Part shown: in pieces, positions 1-9,739 of the stretch
How positions within the stretch are numbered: position 1 is the stretch's first letter
Layout: each line of letters opens with the position of its first letter
DNA from: Bowmanella denitrificans
Lineage (GTDB): Bacteria > Pseudomonadota > Gammaproteobacteria > Enterobacterales > Alteromonadaceae
Reading direction: 5' to 3'
DNA: 64,000 bases
NCBI RefSeq assembly: GCF_039522935.1
Contig: NZ_BAAAEI010000006.1
Coordinates: 124,001-188,000, forward strand
The notes under the pieces: generated by a model
Told to the model about the DNA's origin: nothing
The model's input: only the letters and a program-made list of their open reading frames with translations
The model's database searches: none
Translations under genes and position numbers: made by a program

Positions 1-876
1 CTGGATGTGGCAGCCACCGCCGAAGGTATTATTGCTGTCGGTGAACGTGGCCATATACTGCTTTCTTCCGACGCTACCAATTGGCAACAGCAGACCGTAC
101 CCGTTTCCTCAACTTTGACCGCGGTTACCGTGCAAGGACAGCGGATCTGGGCGGTCGGCCACGATGCTGTGATTATAGCCAGTGTCGACAACGGTCATAG
201 CTGGCAAATACAAAACTATCAGCCGGAATTGGAAAAGCCGTTAATGGACGTGCTGTTTCTGGATGAGAATCAGGGAATTGCTATTGGCGCTTATGGACTA
301 TTTTACCGAACCACTGATGGCGGTGCGAATTGGCTACGCGAGCCTCATATTGAATTGTTGGACGAAGACGACATTCAGTATCTGCAGGACTTAAAGCAGG
401 AAGATGAGTCTTTGTACGAACAGGAGCTGTCATCTATCTTGCCACATTTCAACCGCCTGTCCCGTGCGGGCGAGACCTTGTATTTAGCTGGTGAGGCTGG
501 CTTACTGGCTGTTAGTCAGGATCAGGGGCGTACCTGGCAACGAATGGAAATCGATTACTACGGTTCGTTCTTTGATATTCGTCAGACCACAGATAATCGC
601 TTGCTGGCGGCCGGATTGCGCGGTCATTTATTTGAGTATCAAGCGCAGGACGGCTGGCAAGAACTGCCCACCAATATGAAGTCTTCGCTTAACAGCATTG
701 TGCCGCTTGCCGACGGACACACTTTGGTGGTGGGCAATAATGGCTATTTAATCTGGCTGAATGATGAGCTGCAGGTGCAACAGACCGAGGAAGAAAAAGC
801 GGTGCTTAATGCATTGCCTGTGGCTGACAAAGTCATTGCAGTGACCGAAACCGGCATCAGATTTTTACAGAAGTAG
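1..876 (+). CDS. YCF48/BNR-type beta-propeller protein, 5' end outside window
   Basis: The reading frame is already open at base 1, so the gene probably begins upstream; the first in-window start (GTG, 7) is likely internal. The visible 289 residues show repeated blades of the type TTDGGANW, DQGRTWQ and DNGHSWQ, the BNR/YCF48 (photosystem II assembly factor-like) signature, each followed by a hydrophobic strand. No enzymatic motif is seen. Such proteins are usually exported; any signal peptide would be in the missing part. The MMPL exporter gene starts 8 bases after the stop, so the two are almost certainly co-transcribed, and a YCF48 protein beside an MMPL exporter is a recurrent pairing in proteobacteria. 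The specific role is unknown. Confidence 0.75.
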   Translation: MDVAATAEGIIAVGERGHILLSSDATNWQQQTVPVSSTLTAVTVQGQRIWAVGHDAVIIASVDNGHSWQIQNYQPELEKPLMDVLFLDENQGIAIGAYGLFYRTTDGGANWLREPHIELLDEDDIQYLQDLKQEDESLYEQELSSILPHFNRLSRAGETLYLAGEAGLLAVSQDQGRTWQRMEIDYYGSFFDIRQTTDNRLLAAGLRGHLFEYQAQDGWQELPTNMKSSLNSIVPLADGHTLVVGNNGYLIWLNDELQVQQTEEEKAVLNALPVADKVIAVTETGIRFLQK

Positions 877-884
877 ATGGGACT

Positions 885-3200
885 ATGACCAGGTTAATAG
901 ATATTCTCGAATTAGTGTTTTTCCGGCACCGAAAGTGGGTCATCATTCTGTTTGGTCTGCTCAGTGGTTTTTTGCTTTGGCAAGCCACTCAATTAAAGCT
1001 AGATGCAGCCTTTACCAAGAATATTCCGCTTAATCACCCGTATATGCAGAACTATATGAAGCACCAGAAAAACTTTGGTGGTGCCAATAGTATTCTGGTG
1101 TCGGTCTGTCAGCGTGACGGAAGTATATTTAATCAGACATTTTTTGACCGTCTTAAAGATGTTCATGACCAGCTATTTTTTATTCCCGGCGTGGATCGTT
1201 CTCAGGTTAAATCGCTTTACAGTGCTTCCACCCGTTTTACTGAAGTCGTAGAGGAAGGGTTTTCTGGTGGACCGGTGATCCCGGCCGATTTTAATTCAGC
1301 CAATCCGGCGGCCCTTAAATTGGTGTCAGAGAATATCGTAAAAGCCGGCATTGTCGGTCGTATGGTATCCGATGATTTCAAATGTGCCATGGTGACCGCG
1401 CAACTACTGGAGTTGGATCCACAAACAGGTGAAAAACTCGATACGCTGGCCTTTGCTGCCAACCTGGAAACACAATTAAGAGGTCAGTACGAAGACGATA
1501 AAATCAGTGTGCACATTATCGGCTTCTCAAAAATGGTAGGTGATGTGGCTGACGGCGCAAAAGATGTGCTGCTGTTCTTCGCCATTGCCATCGCCATCAC
1601 CGCCGTCATGGTATATCTGTTCTGTAAGTCCGCTTTGCTGACGGTGTTGCCACTGCTTTGTTCTATTATTGCGGTTATCTGGCAAATGGGTTTGCTCACC
1701 CTGCTTGGGTTCGGTCTCGATCCCATGTCGATTTTGGTTCCGTTTTTAGTCTTTGCCATCGGCGTCAGCCATGGTGTGCAAATGATTAACTCGGTAGGCA
1801 AGGAAGTGATTGCCGGTAATACCGCAAAGCAGGGAGCACAAAAGGCTTTCAGAACCTTACTGGTTCCTGGTGGGATTGCCTTGTTGTCTGACACCGTGGG
1901 CTTTATGACCTTGCTGGTAATCGACATCGGCATTATCCGCGAACTGGCTATCACCGCCAGTATGGGGGTCGCGGTTATTATTCTGACTAACCTGGTGTTG
2001 CTACCGGTACTGATGTCATACGTTAAGCTGGGTGACGGCTACAAATCCCGTTTTGCCAACAAAGAACAGCGATCTGATCGTTTCTGGAATCGCATTGCGC
2101 ATTGTTCAAACCCTGGGGTTGCCAAGGTCATTCTGGTGGTGGTGGCGCTGCTGTTTGCCTTTGGCTGGTATGAATCTGAAAAGATGAAGATTGGCGATTT
2201 GCATGCTGGCGCACCGGCCCTGCATGAAAGCTCCAGATACAATCAGGATACCTTCCTTATTACCGACAAGTATGCCATTAGTGTCGATTACATGTCGGTA
2301 TTGGTAGAAACCACGCCTTCGGCCTGTACCTCATTTGAGGTGATGAATGCCATTGATGAGTTCCAATGGAAGATGGAAAACGTTGAAGGGGTGCAGTCTG
2401 CGGTCAGTTTGGCCTCCGTTGCTAAGCTGATCAACGCAGGTTATAACGAAGGTAATCCTAAGTGGCGGGTGCTGCCACGCAATCAGCAATCTCTGGTACA
2501 GAATATCTCCAGGGTAGACACCTCTTCGGGTCTACTTAACGGTGACTGTTCAGTAATGCCGGTGATCCTGTTTATGGCCGACCATAAGGCTGAAACCATT
2601 AATCGGGTGGTGGAAGCGGTCAAAGCATATCGTCAGCAATATGAACGTGAAGACCTGCAATTCAAGCTGGCATCAGGCCCAGTAGGAGTGATGGCGGCTA
2701 CCAACGAAGCGGTCAAAGCGGCGCAAGCTCCCATGATGTTATACGTGTTTGGCGCAGTGATTCTGCTGTGTTTGCTGAGCTTCCGCTCACTGCGCGCTAC
2801 GCTGGCGGTGGTATTACCCTTGTATGTGGTATCTGTATTGGCACAAGCGCTGATGACGAAGCTGCAAATTGGCCTGACGGTTTCTACCTTACCAGTTATC
2901 GCACTGGGGGTGGGCATTGGGGTGGACTATGGAATTTATATCCTGTCGACCATGAGTCAGAAGCTTAAATCCGGAATGGCCGTGCGCCAGGCGTATTTTG
3001 ATGCGCTGAAAGAACGGGGTAGTGCGGTACTGTTCACCGGTATTACTCTGGCTATTGGGGTCAGCACCTGGGTGTTCTCCAGCCTGAAGTTCCAAATGGA
3101 CATGGGCATCCTGCTAACCTTTATGTTTGTCGTCAATATGCTGGGGGCGGTCGTAGTATTGCCTGCTTTAGCAGCAGTATTCTGGTACAAGCAAAAATAA
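885..3200 (+). CDS. MMPL/RND-superfamily exporter
   Basis: The 771-residue inner-membrane protein has the duplicated RND layout: an N-terminal membrane helix (about 14-34), a large periplasmic loop, a block of five to six helices (about 225-385), a helix near 410, a second periplasmic loop and a final helix block (about 630-770). The sequence VFAIGVSHGVQMINS in the first block and IALGVGIGVDYGIYI in the second are the paired helix-4 motifs of MMPL/sterol-sensing-type transporters. These proteins move lipids or hydrophobic compounds using proton motive force; the substrate cannot be read here. It follows the YCF48-like gene by 8 bases and is closed by a strong terminator. Confidence 0.85.
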   Translation: MTRLIDILELVFFRHRKWVIILFGLLSGFLLWQATQLKLDAAFTKNIPLNHPYMQNYMKHQKNFGGANSILVSVCQRDGSIFNQTFFDRLKDVHDQLFFIPGVDRSQVKSLYSASTRFTEVVEEGFSGGPVIPADFNSANPAALKLVSENIVKAGIVGRMVSDDFKCAMVTAQLLELDPQTGEKLDTLAFAANLETQLRGQYEDDKISVHIIGFSKMVGDVADGAKDVLLFFAIAIAITAVMVYLFCKSALLTVLPLLCSIIAVIWQMGLLTLLGFGLDPMSILVPFLVFAIGVSHGVQMINSVGKEVIAGNTAKQGAQKAFRTLLVPGGIALLSDTVGFMTLLVIDIGIIRELAITASMGVAVIILTNLVLLPVLMSYVKLGDGYKSRFANKEQRSDRFWNRIAHCSNPGVAKVILVVVALLFAFGWYESEKMKIGDLHAGAPALHESSRYNQDTFLITDKYAISVDYMSVLVETTPSACTSFEVMNAIDEFQWKMENVEGVQSAVSLASVAKLINAGYNEGNPKWRVLPRNQQSLVQNISRVDTSSGLLNGDCSVMPVILFMADHKAETINRVVEAVKAYRQQYEREDLQFKLASGPVGVMAATNEAVKAAQAPMMLYVFGAVILLCLLSFRSLRATLAVVLPLYVVSVLAQALMTKLQIGLTVSTLPVIALGVGIGVDYGIYILSTMSQKLKSGMAVRQAYFDALKERGSAVLFTGITLAIGVSTWVFSSLKFQMDMGILLTFMFVVNMLGAVVVLPALAAVFWYKQK

Positions 3201-3235
3201 TTTCTTGCATAGTTAATAACCTCCGGGCATGAAAT

Positions 3236-3274
3236 AGCGCCATAAAATTCCAACAGGAGTTTTATGGCGTTTTT
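3236..3274 (+). terminator. Rho-independent terminator after the MMPL gene
   Basis: A perfect 10-bp stem is formed by CGCCATAAAA (3238-3247) and TTTTATGGCG (3260-3269) around a 12-base loop, followed by a run of five T. It lies 36 bases after the exporter stop codon. Confidence 0.85.
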
Positions 3275-3593
3275 GCTTGTTACGGGTAGTTAGCTGCTTT
3301 TCGCTGTTTTTTCCTTGCAGTTCATTCATGTTGTAGCTACATGATTATCGCCCTGACAGACTGGTCAGGTTTGTCATTAGAAATTTTTATTAAACCAGTA
3401 TGAATATGTATCCCAAAGGCGGGTCATACCAGCCTATTTAGCCCTTTCAAAGGTTGGCGGAATCAGCGAAAATACGCGGAATTTGTATAGAACTCAGTTC
3501 TTTATTACTGATTCCGCTGAGCGAAAATAAAACGAAAAGTGAATTGGTATACTAAAATTCGCCCTACAAAAGCCCGCATGACAAGGTATAAAA
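3275..3593 (+). promoter_or_regulatory. gdhB upstream region with extended -10 and inverted repeat
   Basis: This non-coding stretch ends at the glutamate dehydrogenase start. TGGTATACT at 3545-3553 fits an extended -10 element (TG at 3545-3546, hexamer TATACT at 3548-3553), about 40 bases before the ATG; no good -35 is seen, as is usual for extended -10 promoters. Upstream, GCGGAATCAG (3457-3466) is repeated in inverted orientation as CTGATTCCGC (3508-3517), a perfect 10-bp dyad with a 41-base spacer, which could be a regulator site or an RNA hairpin. A small palindrome, TGTAGCTACA, lies further upstream. Confidence 0.45.
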
Positions 3594-6500
3594 ATGACGG
3601 TTGCAAATAGCCAGCACTCTGTACTCCTCGAAAATGTGTATACATTGATCCGCAAAAAGGTCGACAAGGTTCAGGCCCCGTTAGTCGAACAATTTGCCCA
3701 GATCCTATTTAAGAATATTTCCAAAGACGACTTACAAAACCGGGTGGACAGCGACCTGTACGGCGCTACCTTAAGCCTGTGGAATGAGTTTGTGGACTAT
3801 CATGACTCGGAACCTTTTATCCGGGTATTCAACCCGGAAATAGCCAAACATGGTTGGCAGTCATCTCATACCATTATTGAAATTATTGTGGATGATATGC
3901 CGTTTTTGGTGGACTCCGTGCGCATGGCGATTAACCGCCTGAGTATTACCGCCCATCTGCTGTTACACAGCCCCATCGCGGTGAAACGTGGTAAAGATCA
4001 CAAGCTTGAAACCATGCAGGATGCTAAGGCTAAAGGGCCCAGCAAGCAAACCGTGTTCCTGGTGGAAATCGACCGTCAGACCAGTAAAAAAGCCCTGGAA
4101 GACATTGAAAAAGAGTTGCACTCTGTTCTGGATGAAGTGCAGTTGGCAGTGTCTGACTGGATGCCGATGAATGAACGGTTGGATGCCATTATTGCCGGGT
4201 ATGACAAGCAACCTTGTCCGGCAGGCGATGCAGCTAAAAAAGAAGTACACACCTTCCTGCGTTGGATCCGCAACAACAACTTCACCCTGATGGGTTATCG
4301 CCATTATCAGGCTAAAGCCGTAGAAGGCGACCATCGTTGGATTGCTGATAACGACTCCAGCCTGGGGCTGATGAAAAACTCCAAAAGCAACCGCGACAGG
4401 CTGTTGTCCCGTCTGCCATTATCGGCGCGCCAGGAAACACTTAGCCAGAATCCACTGATCCTGACAAAAACCAACAGTAAATCCCGGGTACACCGTCCAG
4501 CCTATATGGACTATATCGGTGTTAAAGAATTCGACAAAGATGGGAATGTCATAGGGGAACATCGCTTTATCGGTTTGTTCTCTTCTGCGTTTTATAACGC
4601 AGGTGCAGGTGATGTACCGGTACTGAAAGAAAAAATTGCCCGTATGTGTGATAACTCCGGGTTCGACAAGTCTTCACATGCCTACAAGGCCTTCCTGAAT
4701 ATTCTGGAAACCTATCCACGTGATGAGTTGCTACAGGCCAGTGAGCAGGAATTAGGTCAGATTGCTCTGGGTATTTTCCAGATGCAGGAACGCGGTATTT
4801 CCCGTTTGTTTATGCGTCGCGACGTATTCGGCCGCTTCTATTCCTGTATGGTGTTTGTTCCCAGAGAGCGTTACAACACCCAGTTGCGTAAAGACACCCA
4901 GGCCTTGCTGAAAAAGTCCTTCGGCAGCGAGCAGGATGTGGAATTCACCACTTTCTTCTCCGAATCTGTTTATGCCCGCACCCACTATATGGTCCGGGTT
5001 AAGAATAACAACGTGGAAATCGACGTGAAGGAAATTGAAAAGAACATTATCGAGCTGTCCAAGAGCTGGAATGACAAGCTCAGCAGCGCGTTGCGTGCCA
5101 GCCACGGTGAAGCTCAGGGTAAGAAGCTTGATCAGAAGTACGACAACGCCTTTACCCGCAGCTATAAAGAGCAGAATCTGCCCACCACCACGGTGGTGGA
5201 TATTGAGAAGCTGGAAAGCCTGGATGATGTTCGTACCCTGGATATGTTGTTCTACCGTCCACAGGAAGAGTCTGATGACAGCGCGGTAGTTAAACTGAAG
5301 CTGTTCCATCGCAACCAACCCATTCACTTGTCTGCGGTATTACCGATGCTGGAGCACTTCGGGTTACGCGTAATCGATGAAAGCCCCTATCAGGTCAAGG
5401 CCAGCGACGGAACTGTTAACTGGATCATGGACTTCTCCATGTTGCACAGTTCCAGCAACAAAATGAGTCTGGAAAAAGCCCAGGAGCTGTTCCAGGATGC
5501 CTTCTCTAAAGTCTGGTATCAGCAACTGGAAGATGATTCTTTCAACCGTCTGGTGCTGGGAGCCGGAATGCCTGGCCGCAAAGTGACGATTTTACGTGCT
5601 TATGCCAAATATATGCGCCAGACCGGTAGTTCTTTCAGTCAGGATTACATCGCCAGAACACTGGATAAGTACCCGCATATTGCCATTTTACTGGTGCAAT
5701 TGTTTGAGCAGCGTTTTGACCCGGCGGTTAAGCGTTCTGAGAAAAAAGAGCAAGCACTGCTGGCGCAAGTTAAAGAGAGCCTGGACAACGTGTCCAACCT
5801 GGATGACGACCGAATTATTCGCCGCTATCTGGATATGGTCATGGCCACTTTGCGTACCAACTTCTACCAGAAAGACGACCAGGGTAACGACAAGCCGTAT
5901 ATCTCATTCAAGATGCTGCCTGAGCTGATCCCTGAAATGCCGCTGCCACTGCCTAAGTTTGAGATTTTTGTTTACTCGCCACGAGTGGAAGGCGTGCATT
6001 TGCGTGGTGGTCGCGTCGCCCGCGGTGGATTACGCTGGTCAGACCGTCAGGAAGATTTCCGTACCGAAGTACTCGGCCTGGTAAAAGCCCAACAGGTAAA
6101 AAACACCGTGATTGTTCCGGTTGGGGCCAAAGGTGGTTTTATCTGTAAAAATCTGCCCACGACCGGTGGACGTCAAGCTTTCCTGGAAGAAGGCAAAGAG
6201 TGCTACCGCATCTTTATCCGTTCTTTGCTGGATATCACTGACAATATTGTGCAGGGTGAAATTGTCCCGCCCAAAGACGTGGTGCGTCTGGATGAGGATG
6301 ATCCCTATCTGGTGGTGGCAGCAGACAAAGGTACCGCAACCTTCTCTGACATCGCGAACGGTATTTCCGAAGAGTATAACTTCTGGATGGGCGATGCGTT
6401 TGCGTCTGGTGGCAGCGTTGGTTATGACCACAAGGGCATGGGCATTACCGCCCGTGGCGGCTGGGAGTCGGTTAAACGCCATTTCCGTGAAATGGGCATA

Positions 6501-8438
6501 GACTGTCAAAGCACGGATTTTACCTGTATCGGTATTGGTGACATGGCCGGTGACGTTTTCGGTAACGGTATGTTGTTGTCCAAACATACCCGTTTGATAG
6601 CGGCCTTTAACCACATGCATATTTTCTTCGATCCTGATCCGGATGCGGCCAAGACCTACGAAGAACGCTTGCGTTTGTTTAAAGACCCAAGCCTGAACTG
6701 GGCCGATTACAACAAAGACTTGATTTCCAAGGGCGGCGGTATTTTCTCTCGTTCTGATAAGGCCATTAAGCTGACTACCGAGATGAAGAAATGGCTGGGC
6801 ACTAAGCAACTGACCATGACCCCAAGCGAGCTGATTAAGAATATTCTTAAGATGCCGGTGGATTTGCTGTGGAACGGCGGCATTGGTACCTATGTGAAAG
6901 GCAGTAAGGAAACTCATGCAGATGTAGGTGACCGTGCCAATGACGACTTACGCGTTAACGGTAAGGATGTTAAAGCCAGAATTATCGGTGAAGGGGGCAA
7001 CCTGGGGTGCACTCAGCTAGGCCGCGTGGAATACTGTGCTGCTGGCGGTCGCATGAACACCGACTTTATTGATAACGTCGGTGGGGTGGACTGCTCAGAC
7101 AACGAAGTTAACATCAAGATCTTGCTTAATACCCTGGTACAAAATGGTGACCTGACGATTAAGCAACGTAATAAACTGCTCTACGATATGACCGATGACG
7201 TGGCACAAATCGTTCTGCAGGATTGTTATCGTCAAACCCAGTCTATTTCTATTACCGAGATCGGTGGTGGTTCCAGGCTGAAAGAGCAGTTGCGCTTTAT
7301 TCATGGTCTGGAACGCGAAGGGCGATTGAACCGGGAGCTGGAATTTATTCCCAGCGACGACGAACTGTCTGAACGTCAGGCATCTGACCGTGGTTTGACC
7401 CGCCCTGAACTGGCGGTGCTGATGGCTTACGGCAAAATGGTCCTGAAAGACAAGCTGAATATCCCGGAAGTAACCGAGAACCCGTATCATGCCAGATTGC
7501 TGATCACCGCCTTCCCGAAAATGCTGCAGGACAAGTTTGCTGAGCAAATGACCCAGCACCCGCTGAAAGGGGAAATCATTGCCACCAAGTTGACCAACAA
7601 TATGATCAACGACATGGGCCTGAACTTTATGCATCGTCTGCAGGAAGAGACCGGTGCCAATGTATCAGAAGTGGTCAATGCCTATTCAGTGGTAAAAGGG
7701 ATCTTCGGTATGGAGTCGGTGTGGCGTGATATCGAGAAGCTGGACAATAAGATTGACGCCAATATGCAGTTAGCCATGCTGGATGATATGCGCCGTTCTT
7801 TGCGTCGCGCGTCGCGTTGGTATCTGCGTCATGGTAACAAGTCGTTGTCCATTGATGAGGCCATTGCCTTCTATCGTCCGACCATGGATGATCTGAGCAA
7901 AAACCTGCAGGATTATCTGGTCGAAGCCGAGTATAAGGAACTGGAAGAGAAAACCCGTGTGCTGACAGAAGCCGGTGTTGCCAAAGACATTGCTTACAAA
8001 GTGGCGAGCCTGAGCAACTTGTTCTCCTGTTTGGATTTGGCACAGATTTCCACCCAGGAAGGCAAGAAAGTCGCCCTGGTGGCCAGTTTGTACTACAAAC
8101 TCGGTAATAAACTGCAACTGCACTGGTTCCTGGACCAAATCAACCGCCAGTCCGTTAGCAACCATTGGCAGGCACTGGCCCGCGCGTCTTACCGTGAGGA
8201 ACTGGATTGGCAACAGCGTTCACTGACATCAGTGCTGCTGAAGTTCGATCCTAAGAGTCAGGATGCCCAGGCAATTCTGGACAGCTGGATCGAGACGCAT
8301 AACGAGTTGCTGGAGCGTTGGTATCACATGATGTCAGAGTTTAAGACCAGCGGAACCCACGAGTTTGCCAAGTTCTCGGTGGCGCTGCGTGAGCTGATGC
8401 TGTTAAGCCTGAACTGTAGTAATTCAGCGGTTCACTGA
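3594..8438 (+). CDS. gdhB: NAD-specific glutamate dehydrogenase, 180-kDa class
   Basis: The enzyme deaminates glutamate to 2-oxoglutarate and ammonia with NAD in the cytoplasm, linking amino-acid catabolism to the TCA cycle. At 1614 residues it has the normal length of the large class. The N-terminal half (about 1-700) is the regulatory part with ACT-like segments; the catalytic core begins near residue 795 with RGGRVARGGLRWSDR, followed by VPVGAKGGF (lysine of the active site) and the nucleotide-binding stretch GIGDMAGDVFGNGM near 980. A further conserved stretch, GEGGNLGCTQ, is near 1131. It is monocistronic, with its own upstream region and a strong terminator. Confidence 0.95.
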   Translation: MTVANSQHSVLLENVYTLIRKKVDKVQAPLVEQFAQILFKNISKDDLQNRVDSDLYGATLSLWNEFVDYHDSEPFIRVFNPEIAKHGWQSSHTIIEIIVDDMPFLVDSVRMAINRLSITAHLLLHSPIAVKRGKDHKLETMQDAKAKGPSKQTVFLVEIDRQTSKKALEDIEKELHSVLDEVQLAVSDWMPMNERLDAIIAGYDKQPCPAGDAAKKEVHTFLRWIRNNNFTLMGYRHYQAKAVEGDHRWIADNDSSLGLMKNSKSNRDRLLSRLPLSARQETLSQNPLILTKTNSKSRVHRPAYMDYIGVKEFDKDGNVIGEHRFIGLFSSAFYNAGAGDVPVLKEKIARMCDNSGFDKSSHAYKAFLNILETYPRDELLQASEQELGQIALGIFQMQERGISRLFMRRDVFGRFYSCMVFVPRERYNTQLRKDTQALLKKSFGSEQDVEFTTFFSESVYARTHYMVRVKNNNVEIDVKEIEKNIIELSKSWNDKLSSALRASHGEAQGKKLDQKYDNAFTRSYKEQNLPTTTVVDIEKLESLDDVRTLDMLFYRPQEESDDSAVVKLKLFHRNQPIHLSAVLPMLEHFGLRVIDESPYQVKASDGTVNWIMDFSMLHSSSNKMSLEKAQELFQDAFSKVWYQQLEDDSFNRLVLGAGMPGRKVTILRAYAKYMRQTGSSFSQDYIARTLDKYPHIAILLVQLFEQRFDPAVKRSEKKEQALLAQVKESLDNVSNLDDDRIIRRYLDMVMATLRTNFYQKDDQGNDKPYISFKMLPELIPEMPLPLPKFEIFVYSPRVEGVHLRGGRVARGGLRWSDRQEDFRTEVLGLVKAQQVKNTVIVPVGAKGGFICKNLPTTGGRQAFLEEGKECYRIFIRSLLDITDNIVQGEIVPPKDVVRLDEDDPYLVVAADKGTATFSDIANGISEEYNFWMGDAFASGGSVGYDHKGMGITARGGWESVKRHFREMGIDCQSTDFTCIGIGDMAGDVFGNGMLLSKHTRLIAAFNHMHIFFDPDPDAAKTYEERLRLFKDPSLNWADYNKDLISKGGGIFSRSDKAIKLTTEMKKWLGTKQLTMTPSELIKNILKMPVDLLWNGGIGTYVKGSKETHADVGDRANDDLRVNGKDVKARIIGEGGNLGCTQLGRVEYCAAGGRMNTDFIDNVGGVDCSDNEVNIKILLNTLVQNGDLTIKQRNKLLYDMTDDVAQIVLQDCYRQTQSISITEIGGGSRLKEQLRFIHGLEREGRLNRELEFIPSDDELSERQASDRGLTRPELAVLMAYGKMVLKDKLNIPEVTENPYHARLLITAFPKMLQDKFAEQMTQHPLKGEIIATKLTNNMINDMGLNFMHRLQEETGANVSEVVNAYSVVKGIFGMESVWRDIEKLDNKIDANMQLAMLDDMRRSLRRASRWYLRHGNKSLSIDEAIAFYRPTMDDLSKNLQDYLVEAEYKELEEKTRVLTEAGVAKDIAYKVASLSNLFSCLDLAQISTQEGKKVALVASLYYKLGNKLQLHWFLDQINRQSVSNHWQALARASYREELDWQQRSLTSVLLKFDPKSQDAQAILDSWIETHNELLERWYHMMSEFKTSGTHEFAKFSVALRELMLLSLNCSNSAVH

Positions 8439-8487
8439 CATCCTCCCCGCCGATGAGCGGGACAGGGTACTGAGCATCCTCTATAAT

Positions 8488-8512
8488 GCCCCGGTTTAGC
8501 CGGGGCTTTTTT
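8488..8512 (+). terminator. Rho-independent terminator after gdhB
   Basis: GCCCCGG (8488-8494) pairs with CCGGGGC (8500-8506) around the loop TTTAG and is followed by six T. It sits 49 bases after the gdhB stop. Confidence 0.92.
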
Positions 8513-8601
8513 ATGTTTATGGAAAAATATCTGCCAGGATTGCAGGGAAATGCATTGGCAATCGCCTGTTAATTAGCTGCCACAAAGGAAATTTCGCCAC
8601 C

Positions 8602-9609
8602 ATGTATTCGTTATTAAGAGATTTGCTATTCACACTGGATGCAGAACGTTCTCATGATCTCAGCCTGGCCTTCTTAAAAGCCAGCCAGCGCAATGTCTTA
8701 AACCGCTTATATGGGCAATCGCTACCAGACAAACCCGTTGAGGTGTTGGGTATGCAGTTTCGCAATCCAATTGGCCTGGCGGCCGGGCTGGATAAAAATG
8801 GCGAGTGCATTGACGCCTTTGCGGCCATGGGCTTTGGTTTTATTGAAGTGGGGACGGTGACACCTAAGCCACAAGGCGGCAATGACAAACCCAGATTATT
8901 CCGCTTGCCTCAGTCTCAGGCCATTATCAATCGCATGGGCTTTAACAACAAAGGCGTCGATTATCTGGTTGAGCAGGTAAAACGTGCCGAATACAAAGGC
9001 GTGTTAGGGATTAATATCGGCAAAAACAAAATTACGCCGGAAGAGCAGGCGCTGGATGATTATTTGCACTGCCTGGATAAAGTCTACGCCCACGCCAGTT
9101 ATGTCACTATCAATATTTCCTCTCCCAATACACCTGGATTACGTAATTTGCAGTACGGGGAAGCTCTTGACAATCTGCTCAGGGGCTTAAAGCAGCGCCA
9201 GCAGCAACTTAGCGAGCAACATGGCAAGTATGTACCGGTGCTGGTGAAGATTGCCCCGGATTTGAGTGACGAAGAGATTGTCGACATTGCCAGGTCTTTA
9301 GTGCAAACCGGTATGGATGGCGTGATTGCCACCAACACCACCTTGGATCGCAAACTGGTGCAAGGCCAGCAATATGCCAATGAGGCAGGGGGGTTGAGTG
9401 GCTCGCCACTTACTCAGGTTAGCCAGAATGTGGTGGAGAAACTGAGTAAGGCCCTGGACGGGGCCATGCCAATTATTGGCGTAGGCGGAATAGATTCTCC
9501 CCATGCTGCCAAGGCGCGGATCGCGGCAGGATCGAGTCTGATCCAGATCTACTCCTCGCTGATCTACCAGGGGCCGGATTTGATCAAAGAGATCCTAGAA
9601 TCCTTATAA
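8602..9609 (+). CDS. pyrD: Dihydroorotate dehydrogenase (quinone), class 2
   Basis: PyrD oxidises dihydroorotate to orotate in pyrimidine synthesis, using FMN and passing electrons to membrane quinones. The 335-residue length and the N-terminal amphipathic extension (MYSLLRDLLFTLDAERSHD) mark the membrane-associated class 2. FMN and substrate motifs are clear: GLAAGLDKNGE near 58, GTVTPKPQGGN near 93, NRMGFNN near 112, NISSPNTPGLR with the catalytic serine near 175, and VGVGGI with the phosphate site near 295. It stands alone ahead of zapC, as in many gammaproteobacteria. Confidence 0.97.
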   Translation: MYSLLRDLLFTLDAERSHDLSLAFLKASQRNVLNRLYGQSLPDKPVEVLGMQFRNPIGLAAGLDKNGECIDAFAAMGFGFIEVGTVTPKPQGGNDKPRLFRLPQSQAIINRMGFNNKGVDYLVEQVKRAEYKGVLGINIGKNKITPEEQALDDYLHCLDKVYAHASYVTINISSPNTPGLRNLQYGEALDNLLRGLKQRQQQLSEQHGKYVPVLVKIAPDLSDEEIVDIARSLVQTGMDGVIATNTTLDRKLVQGQQYANEAGGLSGSPLTQVSQNVVEKLSKALDGAMPIIGVGGIDSPHAAKARIAAGSSLIQIYSSLIYQGPDLIKEILESL

Positions 9610-9739
9610 AGATCCTGGCCGGATCGCAGTCCGCTATGCGGAAAAATTATTAATAAAAAGAATCGCTTGGGTATAGTGTATAGAAATGGAGCGGGGCATT
9701 TTACCGGCCCCATTTGTGTTTTCCATAAGGATGTTTAGT

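Noticed and set aside
6039..6917. 292-codon open frame on the minus strand inside the glutamate dehydrogenase gene
   Set aside because: It is a by-product of the codon pattern of a strongly conserved gene; its His/Gln-rich translation has no family features and no ribosome-binding site.
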